A program made the position numbers and the translations under genes. DNA of 64,000 nucleotides from Amycolatopsis solani (GTDB taxonomy: Bacteria > Actinomycetota > Actinomycetes > Mycobacteriales > Pseudonocardiaceae), in assembly GCF_033441515.1 (NCBI RefSeq), contig NZ_JAWQJT010000002.1:124001-188000 (forward strand), given 5' to 3'. Positions 51,286 to 62,199 of the stretch are shown one piece after another. The notes under the pieces were generated by a model. It worked only from the letters and a program-made list of their open reading frames with translations. It was not told the origin of the DNA and made no database searches. Each line of letters starts with the position of its first letter. Position 1 is the stretch's first letter.

Positions 51286-52456
51286 TCAGCGTCACCAGCC
51301 CCGGCCGGTGGCCGTTGCGGCGCGGCGTCACCGGCCGCTTGGCCGGCCCGGCCGCGGCCACCCCGGCCGGGTGCTGGCGGTCGATCGGCAGCACGCCCGG
51401 CGTGCTCGTCCGCCCGGCGACCCGCAGCGACTGCGCGGACGTGATCCACTCTTCGGCGGGCTCGGCGATCTCCAGCAGCAGCGCCTCGAACTCCGAACGG
51501 GTCGTCTCCAGGATGTGCGGGGCGGCCAGCCAGCGCAGCACCTGCCGCCCGGTGACGGCCATCCGCTGCCGCGGCGAGGAGACGAGCCGCTCGTCGAAGT
51601 AGCGGATGAGGACTTCGTCGATGGTGTCCCACGCGTTCGCCGCGCCGAACAGGTCGAGGACGTCCTCCGCGCCCAGGATCCGGAACGCCTCGGTCAGCAG
51701 CTGCATCACCTCGACGCGTAGCACGTTCAGGTGTCCGTAGGAGGTGAACTTCAGGTTGTTGCGCAGATCCAGCCCGCTGCGCCGCACGACGGCGATGCTG
51801 CCGAAGCTCGGGTCGTAGGCCCGTTCACGGAGGACGTCGGAGATCCGCTTGTCCCGCCAGAACAACGCGACCTGGTTGCCGAACTGCGTGAACAGCTGGT
51901 GGAAGTCGGTGTTCGGCCGGGCGTTCGCCGACCCGAGGCCCCGGCCGTAGCCGAGCACCCGCCGGTACGCGCTGATCCGGTCCTGCTTGGTGTAGCGCAG
52001 CACGTCACGCCGGTCGAACCGGTACAGCCCGAACGCGCCGGGCCCGTCCGAGAGCCGGATCGCGCCCCGCTGGAACAGCTCCTGCAGCTTCTGCACGACG
52101 CGGAACACCCCGATCCGCTCGTGCTGGTACAGGTAGTAGAGGTCGCCGACGGCGATGACACGCTCGGACGCGACGGTCTCGTCGTAGGCGTCGACGCCGG
52201 GCGGCATGCTGGTCTGGCCGAGGTCGGGCGCGCTCGTGTCGCCGAGGCCGACCAGTGCCGCGATCCCGCCGTCGGCCGGCCCGGGCTTGGTGCGCTGCTC
52301 GGTCTCGACCGCGGTGAGCATGTCGTCGAGCTGCTTGAGGACGGCGTCGCCGAGCTTCGGGTCGCTGCCCAGCTCGTTCGCCAGCTTGCCTGCCACCTGC
52401 CCGCGCAGCGCCGCGACGCGGTCGAACAGTTCCCGGTATTCCTTTTCGGTGCCCAT
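51272..52456 (-). CDS. Unrecognised protein E of the five-gene operon (394 aa)
   Basis: Not recognised. Soluble, no signal peptide or membrane segment. An N-terminal helical part (EYRELFDRVAALRGQVAGKL, KQLDDMLTAVETEQRTK), a Gly/Pro linker (~60-95), then a larger alpha/beta-looking domain (~100-335) with regions such as VIAVGDLYYLYQHERIGVFR, DRISAYRRVLGYGRGLGSA and LEALLLEI-like helices. A disordered basic tail ends the protein (RRNGHRPGLVTLTRRD). Last gene of the operon, 24 bp after gene D. ATG follows GAGGGACACC. Codon use matches the neighbours. Confidence 0.7.
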   Translation of the reverse strand: MGTEKEYRELFDRVAALRGQVAGKLANELGSDPKLGDAVLKQLDDMLTAVETEQRTKPGPADGGIAALVGLGDTSAPDLGQTSMPPGVDAYDETVASERVIAVGDLYYLYQHERIGVFRVVQKLQELFQRGAIRLSDGPGAFGLYRFDRRDVLRYTKQDRISAYRRVLGYGRGLGSANARPNTDFHQLFTQFGNQVALFWRDKRISDVLRERAYDPSFGSIAVVRRSGLDLRNNLKFTSYGHLNVLRVEVMQLLTEAFRILGAEDVLDLFGAANAWDTIDEVLIRYFDERLVSSPRQRMAVTGRQVLRWLAAPHILETTRSEFEALLLEIAEPAEEWITSAQSLRVAGRTSTPGVLPIDRQHPAGVAAAGPAKRPVTPRRNGHRPGLVTLTRRD

Positions 52457-52480
52457 GGTGTCCCTCCCGTGCGGGTTCGG

Positions 52481-53701
52481 TTACTGCTCGCGGAGCCCGG
52501 TGGCGGACGACGGCCCCGGGGTCCCGATCGGCGTGGCGATCCGCACGACCTCCTGCAGGTGGTCGTCGAGCTCGTCGACGGCGCGCTGCACCCGCGTGCT
52601 GAAGAAGCCGGGCGGGAGCGTCGCGCGGAAGTTGCCGGGCACGTCGCGGGCGTCGCCGTTCGGGCTCGACCGCGGCAGGCCCGCGACGATCCGCTGCAAC
52701 CGCGTCGCGACCTGCAGGAACGCCGATCCGACGCCCTCCTTGCCCGCGGACTCGATGAGCTGGCCCCCTTCCACGGCGGCGAAGTCGTGGATCCAGCGCA
52801 GCAGGCCGCCCAGCGACATCGTGCCGCCGTCGGCGTCGGGGATCCGCAGCACTTCGAGGTCTTCCTGCTGGACGAACACCGACTGCAGCATCGTGATCAC
52901 TTCGTCGACCTGCGCCGCGGTGGCCGCCAGCAGCTGCGACAGCGCGACCACGGCCGGGCCGAAGTACGGCTGGCCGTTCGCCGGCTGCGAGAACGGGTCG
53001 ATCCGGTCGCGGGAGTCCAGCCAGCCGCGGAACAACGACACCACCCAGTCCACCAGCGTGATGAAGGAGGTCTGGATGCGCTCCTCCTCGATCGTGTTGA
53101 CCTGGCACGAGGTCAGGCCGAATTCGTCGCGCAGCCGGCCGATGTGGCCGCGCACGGTGTCCGCGTCCGGCCCGCCCGGCGCGCCCGACGCGGTGCTCGG
53201 CCCGAGCAGCAGCAGGAAGAGCTGGTCGACGCGCGGCACGCGGATGAGCGGGCTTTCCAGTTCCTGGCGGATCTGCTCGAGGTCGTGGCGGACCAGCGCC
53301 CGGAACCCCTCGGCGTTCTCGGGGTCCGCGTCGGTCCGAAGTGGACGGAGTGCGTCGAGCAGCGCGAGCGCGTCCTTCGCCGCGCTGCGGGCGCGGGCCG
53401 CCAGTGACGCCTGACCGCCGGTGACCGCGCCCAGGTCGGCCTGGATGGCGTACCCGCGCGGGGTCCAGGTGGCCTCGGTGCGCCCCTGGACCTCCGACAG
53501 CCCGAAGCTGCCGGTCAGCGCGGCGACGAAGCCCTTCGCATCGCCCTCGCGCCACTTCCAGCCGAGGACGTCGCTGATCGCCTGCTCGGCCAGCTTGCCC
53601 GCCGGGAGCGCCGAGGAATGCGGCCGGACCGACGCCGGGTACGCCGTGTCGACCTCCTGCGCGGGCGGCAGCAGAACGCCGCGGTCATCGTTGCTGGTCA
53701 T
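52481..53701 (-). CDS. Unrecognised protein D of the five-gene operon (406 aa)
   Basis: Not recognised. Predicted mostly helical and cytoplasmic. Notable stretches: AIQADLGAVTGGQASLAARA (~100), RVPRVDQLFLLLLGPSTASG (~165), a hydrophobic ITLVDWVVSLFRGWL (~225), VVALSQLLAATAAQVDEVIT (~260) and GGLLRWIHDFAAVEGGQLIE (~305). It could be a structural or membrane-associated component. ATG at 53701 overlaps the stop of gene C by 17 bp; the longer frame to 53806 lies inside gene C. Confidence 0.7.
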   Translation of the reverse strand: MTSNDDRGVLLPPAQEVDTAYPASVRPHSSALPAGKLAEQAISDVLGWKWREGDAKGFVAALTGSFGLSEVQGRTEATWTPRGYAIQADLGAVTGGQASLAARARSAAKDALALLDALRPLRTDADPENAEGFRALVRHDLEQIRQELESPLIRVPRVDQLFLLLLGPSTASGAPGGPDADTVRGHIGRLRDEFGLTSCQVNTIEEERIQTSFITLVDWVVSLFRGWLDSRDRIDPFSQPANGQPYFGPAVVALSQLLAATAAQVDEVITMLQSVFVQQEDLEVLRIPDADGGTMSLGGLLRWIHDFAAVEGGQLIESAGKEGVGSAFLQVATRLQRIVAGLPRSSPNGDARDVPGNFRATLPPGFFSTRVQRAVDELDDHLQEVVRIATPIGTPGPSSATGLREQ

Positions 53702-54149
53702 CGGTCTGCCCTTCGTCGAGTTCGGCCAGTTCCACTGCTTCGCGCCAGCACCGCAGCATCGCGTCCTCCGCGGCCCGCAACGTGTCGGCGCAGCGGTCGG
53801 CGCCACGCCGGACGCCGGTGACCCACCCGCGCCATTCGGCCTCCCGTTCCCGGGCGCCGCGCAGCAGGGCGGTCACCGTGGCGGGGGACCGGTACTCGTC
53901 GTCGATCCGGCGCCGGATCCCCAACAGCGCGGCCGCCGTGGTGTGCAGGCCCTCGGCGGTGGCGGGGGCCCGCGTCGCCGCCAGGAGCTCGGCGGTGCCG
54001 TCGGTGGCGACGTCGCCGAGGTGGTCGGCCACCGCGAGCCCTTCGCCCGGCGGGCGGTCTTCGCACACCGACAGCTCGAGCCCGTGCCAGGCGTCGGCCA
54101 GCAGGCTGACGTGGGCCCGCAGGGCGGAGAATTCGGCGCGGAACGTCAT
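53685..54149 (-). CDS. Unrecognised small helical protein C (154 aa)
   Basis: Not recognised. Soluble, almost wholly alpha-helical, with many Ala/Arg/Glu and conserved-looking Trp (ADAWHGLEL, EAEWRGWVTGVRR, CWREAVELAELDEG). The acidic C-terminus is ELDEGQTDDQQR. The ATG overlaps the stop of the HExxH gene by 4 bp (ATGA) and the stop overlaps gene D by 17 bp, so it is clearly co-translated with both. Possibly an adaptor or chaperone; that is a guess. Confidence 0.68.
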   Translation of the reverse strand: MTFRAEFSALRAHVSLLADAWHGLELSVCEDRPPGEGLAVADHLGDVATDGTAELLAATRAPATAEGLHTTAAALLGIRRRIDDEYRSPATVTALLRGAREREAEWRGWVTGVRRGADRCADTLRAAEDAMLRCWREAVELAELDEGQTDDQQR

Positions 54150-56188
54150 CGCGACTTCCTCCCCAGTTCCTCCATGAAGAACCCGACCAGCCGCCGGGGC
54201 GGCGCCATCCGCCGGTCGAGCGCGAACCGGACCGCGCCGACGAGGAACCGTTCGGGCACCACGCCGGGGGAGACCCCGTCGGCGAGCCGCTCGGCGGCTT
54301 CCTCGATCATCACCTGCTCCTTGGGCTCGAACCGCAGCACCGCGGCCAGCGGCCGGTGCCCGAGCGCGGGGTACGACGTGAAGCACATCGCGTCCACCAC
54401 CGCCGGGATCGCCGTGGCGGCCGTCGCCTGCAGCGCTTCGGGCGCGCCGAGCAGCTTCGCGTCCGGGTAGAGTCGCCGCCAGAGCTCGGCGTAGGAGTCC
54501 GCGTGCCGCCGGAAACCCAGGCGCCGCAACAGTTCGACCGACAGCTTCGCCCGCAGGTACGGCACGGGGTGCACGGCGCGCGGCGAGAACCCGAGCGTCT
54601 CCGGCCCGGTCCGGCCGATGACGTCGAAGAGCGAGCCGACCACCGCCGGACCCCCCAGCAGCACGGCGGCCAGGTCGGCGAACGTCTCCCGGTTCCACCG
54701 CACCCAGGTCGCGACCGTGGCCGGCGGCAGGTCCGCTTCGGTGAGCCGGGCGGCCACCTGCAGCGGGATCGCCTTGGCCAGCCCGAGGTCGTTCTGCAGG
54801 TTGTGGCTGACCTCGTGGAGCACCGCGCCGAGCGTCCACGGGTTCACCAGCCGGTGGTACGGCAGCTGGATCAGCGGGAACGGGTTCAGCCGGTTTCCCA
54901 GCCGCCGCAACGGAATCCCCCGTCTGGAGGTCGCCGGCCCACTCCCGTGCCGCAGGTAGCAGAACGGCGGCGGCGTCGGGATCGGCCGCCACCGCCCCAG
55001 CCCGAGGTAGGCGTACTGGTAGCAGTCCAGCGCAATCCGATCCCCGGCGACCAGCCACGGCGCGAACGCGGTCTGCCGCTGGTTGAACAGGTCGAGGTAG
55101 AAGTCCCAGACCTGTTCGGTGGCCCGCACCCACCGGTGCGCCCGCGACTTCGCGCGCAGCAGCTCGTCGGGGTCGACGGGCTCCACGGCAGCCCGGCGCA
55201 CGGCCCGCACCGAGTCGCGCAGCGGTTCCCGAAGTGAGGCCATCATGCGGTTGACGGCGACGAGGTGCGCCCGGCTCGGCCCGGTCGCGGGATCGCCGAA
55301 CTCGGCCCATCGGAAGGGCCGCAGCGCATCGAGGTGCCGCCCGGCGTTGGTGGCTTGGGTCCGCGCCCAGGCGGCTGTGCTTTCCCCGGTTGGGGGCGGT
55401 GCGTGCCGGAACGTTGGCTCGGGGGTGCGCTTGGCTTGGGTCCGGGTGGGTCGGATCGCGGTGGACCCGGCCACGGTGCCGGCCCGGCTGGGTCGTGCGT
55501 GCCGCATCGCGGTGGGCGCGCCGTCGGTCCGCGCGGTGCCTGGCTCAGCGGTGGCCCGCGTGGCCTCGGCCCTGGTGGGCCGTGCGTGCCGCATCGCGGT
55601 GGTCACGGCCACGGCGCCGGCCCGGCCGGGGCGTCCGCGCCGGACCGCGGTGGGCGCGGCCTCGCGGCTGGCCCGGGCGGTGCCTGGCTCAGTGGTGGCG
55701 CGCTTGGCGTCGGTCCGGGCGGGTCGTGCTCGCCGGATCGCGATGGATCCGACCTCGCGGTCGGCCCCAGCGGTGCCTGGCTCAGCGGTGGCCCGCCTGA
55801 CCTCTGCCCGGGTGGGCCGTGCGCGCCGGAACGCGGTGGCCACCGTGCCAGCCCGGCCAGGGCGTGCCCGCCGGACCGCGGTGGGCGCGGCCTCGCGGCT
55901 GACCCGGGCGGTGCCCGGCTCAGTGGTGGCCCACCTGCCGTCGGCCCGGCTGGGGCGTGCCCGCCGGATACCGGTGGCGCCGGACTTGCGGTCGGCCCGC
56001 GCGGTGCTCGACTCAGTGGTGGCCAGCCTGCCGTCGCCCCGGTCGGGGCGTGCCCGCCGGACCGCGGTGGACCCGGCCCGCGCGGTGCCCGGCTCAACGG
56101 TGCCCCGCCCGGCGTCGGCCCGGGTGCGCCGTGCGTCCGAAGCCGCGGTCCGGGCGGCGCGTGGCTCAGCGGCGGCGCGCACGGCCAC
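54146..56188 (-). CDS. HExxH metalloprotease-like protein with Arg-rich repeat N-terminus (680 aa)
   Basis: The C-terminal ~400 residues form a coherent domain with LGAVLHEVSHNLQND (HExxH at 448-452) and, 39 residues later, WNRETFADLAAVLL (Glu491), a plausible gluzincin-type third zinc ligand. No signal peptide was seen. The N-terminal ~280 residues are imperfect repeats of the type A-[VIMF]-R-R-A-R-P-x-R-A...A-T-x-E-P-G-T-A-R, about nine arms, very rich in Arg/Ala/Thr/Pro. The GTG at 56188 overlaps the acidic protein's stop by 23 bp. The true start could be nearer the domain (e.g. ~55300), but the frame and composition are consistent throughout. Protease action is inferred from the motif only. 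Confidence 0.68.
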   Translation of the reverse strand: MAVRAAAEPRAARTAASDARRTRADAGRGTVEPGTARAGSTAVRRARPDRGDGRLATTESSTARADRKSGATGIRRARPSRADGRWATTEPGTARVSREAAPTAVRRARPGRAGTVATAFRRARPTRAEVRRATAEPGTAGADREVGSIAIRRARPARTDAKRATTEPGTARASREAAPTAVRRGRPGRAGAVAVTTAMRHARPTRAEATRATAEPGTARTDGAPTAMRHARPSRAGTVAGSTAIRPTRTQAKRTPEPTFRHAPPPTGESTAAWARTQATNAGRHLDALRPFRWAEFGDPATGPSRAHLVAVNRMMASLREPLRDSVRAVRRAAVEPVDPDELLRAKSRAHRWVRATEQVWDFYLDLFNQRQTAFAPWLVAGDRIALDCYQYAYLGLGRWRPIPTPPPFCYLRHGSGPATSRRGIPLRRLGNRLNPFPLIQLPYHRLVNPWTLGAVLHEVSHNLQNDLGLAKAIPLQVAARLTEADLPPATVATWVRWNRETFADLAAVLLGGPAVVGSLFDVIGRTGPETLGFSPRAVHPVPYLRAKLSVELLRRLGFRRHADSYAELWRRLYPDAKLLGAPEALQATAATAIPAVVDAMCFTSYPALGHRPLAAVLRFEPKEQVMIEEAAERLADGVSPGVVPERFLVGAVRFALDRRMAPPRRLVGFFMEELGRKSR
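55400..56150. repeat. Coding imperfect tandem repeats (N-terminus of the HExxH protein)
   Basis: Degenerate repeats of roughly 50-90 bp, built from blocks such as GTGCCTGGCTCAGCGGTGGC and GGGCGTGCCCGCCGGACC (plus strand), run for ~750 bp. Because they are multiples of three and keep frames open on both strands, they also create long antisense ORFs. Confidence 0.7.
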
Positions 56189-56948
56189 GCGCCTGGCGCC
56201 GTCCCGTCGCGGTGCCGGAACGCGGCTGGGTGTGCCGGACCGTGTGCTGCTGGCGGCGGCGGTGCTGCGGTGGTCGGCGGTGGGCGCCGCGGCCGCTTCG
56301 GTGTCCGGTCGCCGCCTGGACTCCGTGGCCGACCAGGCGGCGCGTCACGTAGCTCGCGTCGATCGGGCGGCCGTCGGCGTAGCGGCGGCCGATGTCGCGG
56401 GCGGTGCGGCCGAGGACGCGCGGGATGTGGCGGACCGCGTGCCGGGTGGCCGGGTTGCGCCACAGGCGGCGGCCGAGGCCGATCGCGCCGCGGATGAGTT
56501 GCGGTCCGTGCTGGATGATCTTCGGCACGGCCCATTTCGCGGCCTGGAGCGCGAGTGGCGCGAGCGCGCCGAGAAACGCTTCGGCTTCCTGCTCGCTCTG
56601 CGCGTTTTCGGCCTGGAACGCCAGTTGTGCCAGCATTTCCGCATCGGAGTAGACGCGCCGCGCGGGATTGCTGAAACTTTCGTCCTGGAGTTCGAACTCC
56701 GCCTCCAGTTCGCGGACGACCGCTTCGAACTCGGCTTCCGCCTCGTCCTCGTCTTCGTAGTCGCTCTCGTACTCGAGCTCGAGCTCGTCTTCCAGCTCCG
56801 CGGACAGTTCGCCGTACTCGTCTTCGTCTTCGTAGTCGCTCTCCAGCTCGCCGAGCCCGGCCTCCAGCTCGTCTTCGAGCTCCGCCTGCACCTCCCGGTT
56901 CAGCTCGTCTTCCAGCTCGCCTTCCAATGCCGGGTAACGACGGCTCAT
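56166..56948 (-). CDS. Bipartite acidic-then-hydrophobic/basic protein A, first gene of the operon (260 aa)
   Basis: Residues ~8-95 are extremely acidic (LEGELEDELNREVQAELEDE, ESDYEDEDEYGELSAELEDE; two tandem copies of an E-S-D-Y-E-D-E-D-E block). Residues ~97-135 (NPARRVYSDAEMLAQLAFQA, EAEAFLGALAPLALQAAKWA) lead into an amphipathic, cationic stretch (PKIIQHGPQLIRGAIGLGRR, NPATRHAVRHIPRVLGRTAR). The last ~50 residues are Arg/His/Gln-rich. I recall similar acidic proteins with NPARRVY/NPATR segments in diverse bacteria without known function. It may be a self-neutralised membrane-active or secreted protein; that is inference. ATG follows GAGGGG-type sequence; divergent from a LuxR gene. Confidence 0.75.
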   Translation of the reverse strand: MSRRYPALEGELEDELNREVQAELEDELEAGLGELESDYEDEDEYGELSAELEDELELEYESDYEDEDEAEAEFEAVVRELEAEFELQDESFSNPARRVYSDAEMLAQLAFQAENAQSEQEAEAFLGALAPLALQAAKWAVPKIIQHGPQLIRGAIGLGRRLWRNPATRHAVRHIPRVLGRTARDIGRRYADGRPIDASYVTRRLVGHGVQAATGHRSGRGAHRRPPQHRRRQQHTVRHTQPRSGTATGRRQARGRARRR

Positions 56949-57129
56949 TGCGTTCCCCTCTCGTCGAGCACCCAGTGCACCGCCACCCGACCGGGCCGGG
57001 TAGTCGCACGTCCGCGCCGGGACCGATTCGACTAGTCCGTCCTTGTCACACGAATTGACGATGCGCCGCCGCCGTTTCCCGGGTTTGCTTGAAGGGGAGG
57101 AATGGCGGGGGAATGTGGGGGGAACGTCG

Positions 57130-57549
57130 ATGACGACGACTTTGTCGACCGTGGAAGCCAGGTACGGGCCGAAACGGTGCCCGGCGGTGCGCGACGACGA
57201 AACCGTCCGGGGCCTGGCGAGAGCGCTGGTCAGGCGGGCGGCCGAGCTGGCGGACCCGGACGCGGCCCGGCGCGAACCACTGCTGGACGTGACGGAGCTG
57301 GGCGTCCGCTGCCTGCTCGTCCCGGTCGTCCCGGCGGCGCACGACCTGCTGAGCCCGCGCGAGCACGAGATCGCCCGGATGGTGGCCCAGGGCTACACCA
57401 ACCGCGCGATCGCCCGGGTGCTCGACATCAGCCTGTACACGGTGTCGGCCCACATGCGGCGCATCTTCACGAAACTCGGCGTGGGATCCCGCGCGGCGAT
57501 GGTCGCCGCACTCTCGAACCAGGACCCGACCGGACTCGACACGATCTAG
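57130..57549 (+). CDS. Small LuxR-type HTH regulator
   Basis: A 139-residue protein with a C-terminal GerE/LuxR HTH: LLSPREHEIARMVAQGYTNR, RVLDISLYTVSAHMRRIFTK and LGVGSRAAMVAAL. The N-terminal ~70 residues (ETVRGLARALVRRAAELADP) are too short for a receiver domain, so it is a stand-alone regulator. ATG at 57130 follows GGGGGGAAC; an upstream in-frame ATG (57043) lies over the probable promoter. It is divergent (181 bp) from the unknown five-gene operon and could regulate it, which is inference from position only. Confidence 0.85.
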   Translation: MTTTLSTVEARYGPKRCPAVRDDETVRGLARALVRRAAELADPDAARREPLLDVTELGVRCLLVPVVPAAHDLLSPREHEIARMVAQGYTNRAIARVLDISLYTVSAHMRRIFTKLGVGSRAAMVAALSNQDPTGLDTI

Positions 57550-57611
57550 GCACCGGCCAAAGTGGACAGACGGCTAGCCGGCCGGGTGGTCGCGCGCAGA
57601 CGTCGTCCGGG

Positions 57612-58577
57612 TCAGTGCGTCAAAGCCGCCGAGACGGTCCACAGGCGCTCGGCCGCGGCGGGGTCGAGCGCCCACCGCTTCACCCCGTGCGGGTGGTCGG
57701 CGAGCTGGGCGTCGTCGGGCACCGTGGCGGCCTCCTGCCCGTCGTCGAGGTACCGGCCGCCGATCCGGGCGAACTGCGGTGCGACGGCGGCCACGACCGT
57801 CGTCGCCGCGCCCTGCTCGACGGTCTTGTAGGTGAAGATTCCCGCGGCTTCGGCCGCGGCGAGGGAATCCCGTTGCGCCTGCGTGAAGTTGCGCTGCAGG
57901 CCGGTCGCGACGCCGCCGGGGTTCACCGCGTTGGTGAAGACGCCGTCGCCCGCCCAGCGGCGGGTCGCCTCGACCGCGAACAGCGCGTTCGCCGTTTTCG
58001 ATTGCGCGTACGCGATTTGGGGGTCGTAGTCCCGGCGGGCGAAGTGCAGATCGTCGAAGTCCACGCCGGCGCGCATGTGCGCGGTGGAGCTGACCGAGAC
58101 GATCCGCGCTTCGCCGCGCTCGGCCCCGCGGGCGAGGGAGGTGTGCAGCCCGGTGGCCAGCGCGAAGTGGCCGAGGTGGTTCGTCGCGAACTGCAGCTCC
58201 CACCCCTCGAGCGTGTGTGCCCGCCCGCCGGTGACGAGGCCGGCGTTGTTGATCAGCAGGTGCAGCGGACCTTCCCAGTTCCCGGTGAACCGCCGGACGG
58301 ACGCCGGGTCGGCGAGGTCGAGCGGCGCAACGCGGGAGCGGTGCGGCGCGCCTGCTTGCACGATGGCGGCGGCGGCGACCTCGCCCGCGGCGGTGTTCCG
58401 GACCGCGAGGGTCACTTCGGCCCCGGCGGCGGCCAGCGCGCGGGCGGTTTCGGCGCCGAGGCCGGAGGACGCCCCGGTCACGATCGCCCGCACGCCGGTG
58501 AGGTCGACGCCGGCCAGCACGTCGTCCGCGGTCGAGGAGGCGGAGAAGGGAGTGGTGATGAGTGGGCCTGTGGTCAT
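57612..58577 (-). CDS. SDR-family oxidoreductase (retinol-dehydrogenase/WWOX-like)
   Basis: A 321-residue short-chain dehydrogenase. Cofactor motif AIVTGASSGLGAETARAL, LDLADP, INNAGLV, catalytic Ser in IVSVSSTAHM and the YxxxK in IAYAQSKTANALFAVEA are all intact. The length and the FATNHLGHFALATGL block place it with the retinol-dehydrogenase-like group; the substrate is unknown (ketone or aldehyde reduction likely). ATG at 58577 follows GGAGGC. It is divergent from a TetR gene with a palindrome between, so probably repressed by it. Confidence 0.9.
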   Translation of the reverse strand: MTTGPLITTPFSASSTADDVLAGVDLTGVRAIVTGASSGLGAETARALAAAGAEVTLAVRNTAAGEVAAAAIVQAGAPHRSRVAPLDLADPASVRRFTGNWEGPLHLLINNAGLVTGGRAHTLEGWELQFATNHLGHFALATGLHTSLARGAERGEARIVSVSSTAHMRAGVDFDDLHFARRDYDPQIAYAQSKTANALFAVEATRRWAGDGVFTNAVNPGGVATGLQRNFTQAQRDSLAAAEAAGIFTYKTVEQGAATTVVAAVAPQFARIGGRYLDDGQEAATVPDDAQLADHPHGVKRWALDPAAAERLWTVSAALTH

Positions 58578-58592
58578 GCCTCCACTATACAG

Positions 58593-58613
58593 ACTGAACA
58601 GAAGTTGTTTAGT
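58593..58613. promoter_or_regulatory. Palindromic operator between SDR and tetR genes
   Basis: ACTGAACA-GAAGT-TGTTTAGT, 7 of 8 arm pairs symmetric, in the 62-bp divergent gap. A/T-rich for this genome; likely bound by the adjacent TetR protein. Confidence 0.7.
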
Positions 58614-58639
58614 CCGTCGCCGACGCGTACGGTGGCGCC

Positions 58640-59191
58640 ATGGCCGGAACACCGAACACCGCCGAGGTCAGCCGTCGTGACGCGGTGCTCGAATCGGCGC
58701 TGCTCACCTTCGCCCGGCACGGCTACCGGAAGACCTCCATGGAGGAGGTGGCGCGCACGGCCCGCATTTCCCGGCCGGGCCTCTACTTCCTGTTCGACTC
58801 CAAGGAAGTGCTGTTCCGCGCCGCCGTCACGCGGGCGCTGGAGCACGACCTCGCCACGGTCGAACGGCTCCTCGCCGACACCGGCAGGCCGTTGCCCGAA
58901 CGCATCGTCGACGCGTTCGACCAGTGGGCGGGCCGCTACGTCGGACCGCTGGGCCGGGACGTCCCCGGCGTCATCGAGGAGAACCCGGACCTGCTCGGCG
59001 AGATCGTCCGTACCGCACCGAAACGCTTCGAAGAGCTCGTCACCAACGCGATCGCGGTCGTGTCGGGCGACTCCGCGAGCGCCATCGCGCAGACCCTGAT
59101 CAGCGCGTCGATCGGGCTCAAGCACCAGGTGGAGACGCGGGAGGCATACGTCGCGCGCTTCGCCACCGCGGTCGGCCTCCTGGTCGCTTGA
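58640..59191 (+). CDS. TetR-family transcriptional regulator
   Basis: A 183-residue TetR protein: VLESALLTFARHGYRKTSME, VARTARISRPGLYFLFDSKE and VLFRAAVTRALE form the DNA-binding region; the rest is a helical ligand domain (VPGVIEENPDLLGEIV, ASIGLKHQVETREAY). It presumably represses itself and the divergent dehydrogenase until a substrate of that enzyme binds. ATG start. It converges 10 bp from the Acg-like nitroreductase gene. Confidence 0.92.
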   Translation: MAGTPNTAEVSRRDAVLESALLTFARHGYRKTSMEEVARTARISRPGLYFLFDSKEVLFRAAVTRALEHDLATVERLLADTGRPLPERIVDAFDQWAGRYVGPLGRDVPGVIEENPDLLGEIVRTAPKRFEELVTNAIAVVSGDSASAIAQTLISASIGLKHQVETREAYVARFATAVGLLVA

Positions 59192-59201
59192 CCGGCCGGG
59201 G

Positions 59202-61993
<2,792 letters not shown>

Positions 61994-62199
61994 GTGCGGG
62001 TGCCCGATCGGCGCGATCGGTGACGATCGGATAGCGTCCGTCACGCGGGTCGGCGCGCTCCTCCCCCCTCGGCGCGTCGGCCCGCGTCCCTCCGCCCGCG
62101 ACCGGTGACGAAGGTCCCCGCGATTCGGGCAATCCGGCCGCGTCGCCGCATCCCGCACCCGAGGTCTCCTGGGGCGATGGACGGAGGAGGGGAGCCCCG

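Noticed and set aside
51272..56948. Prophage tail or contractile injection system
   Set aside because: No tail sheath, tube, baseplate, spike or AAA-type gene could be recognised; the HExxH protein alone is not evidence for one.
55119..57035. Long plus-strand ORF (638 aa) rich in GRARR/AVPGS text
   Set aside because: It is antisense to the HExxH and acidic genes, covers the repeat tract, and lacks any domain; the minus-strand genes are supported by motifs and overlaps.
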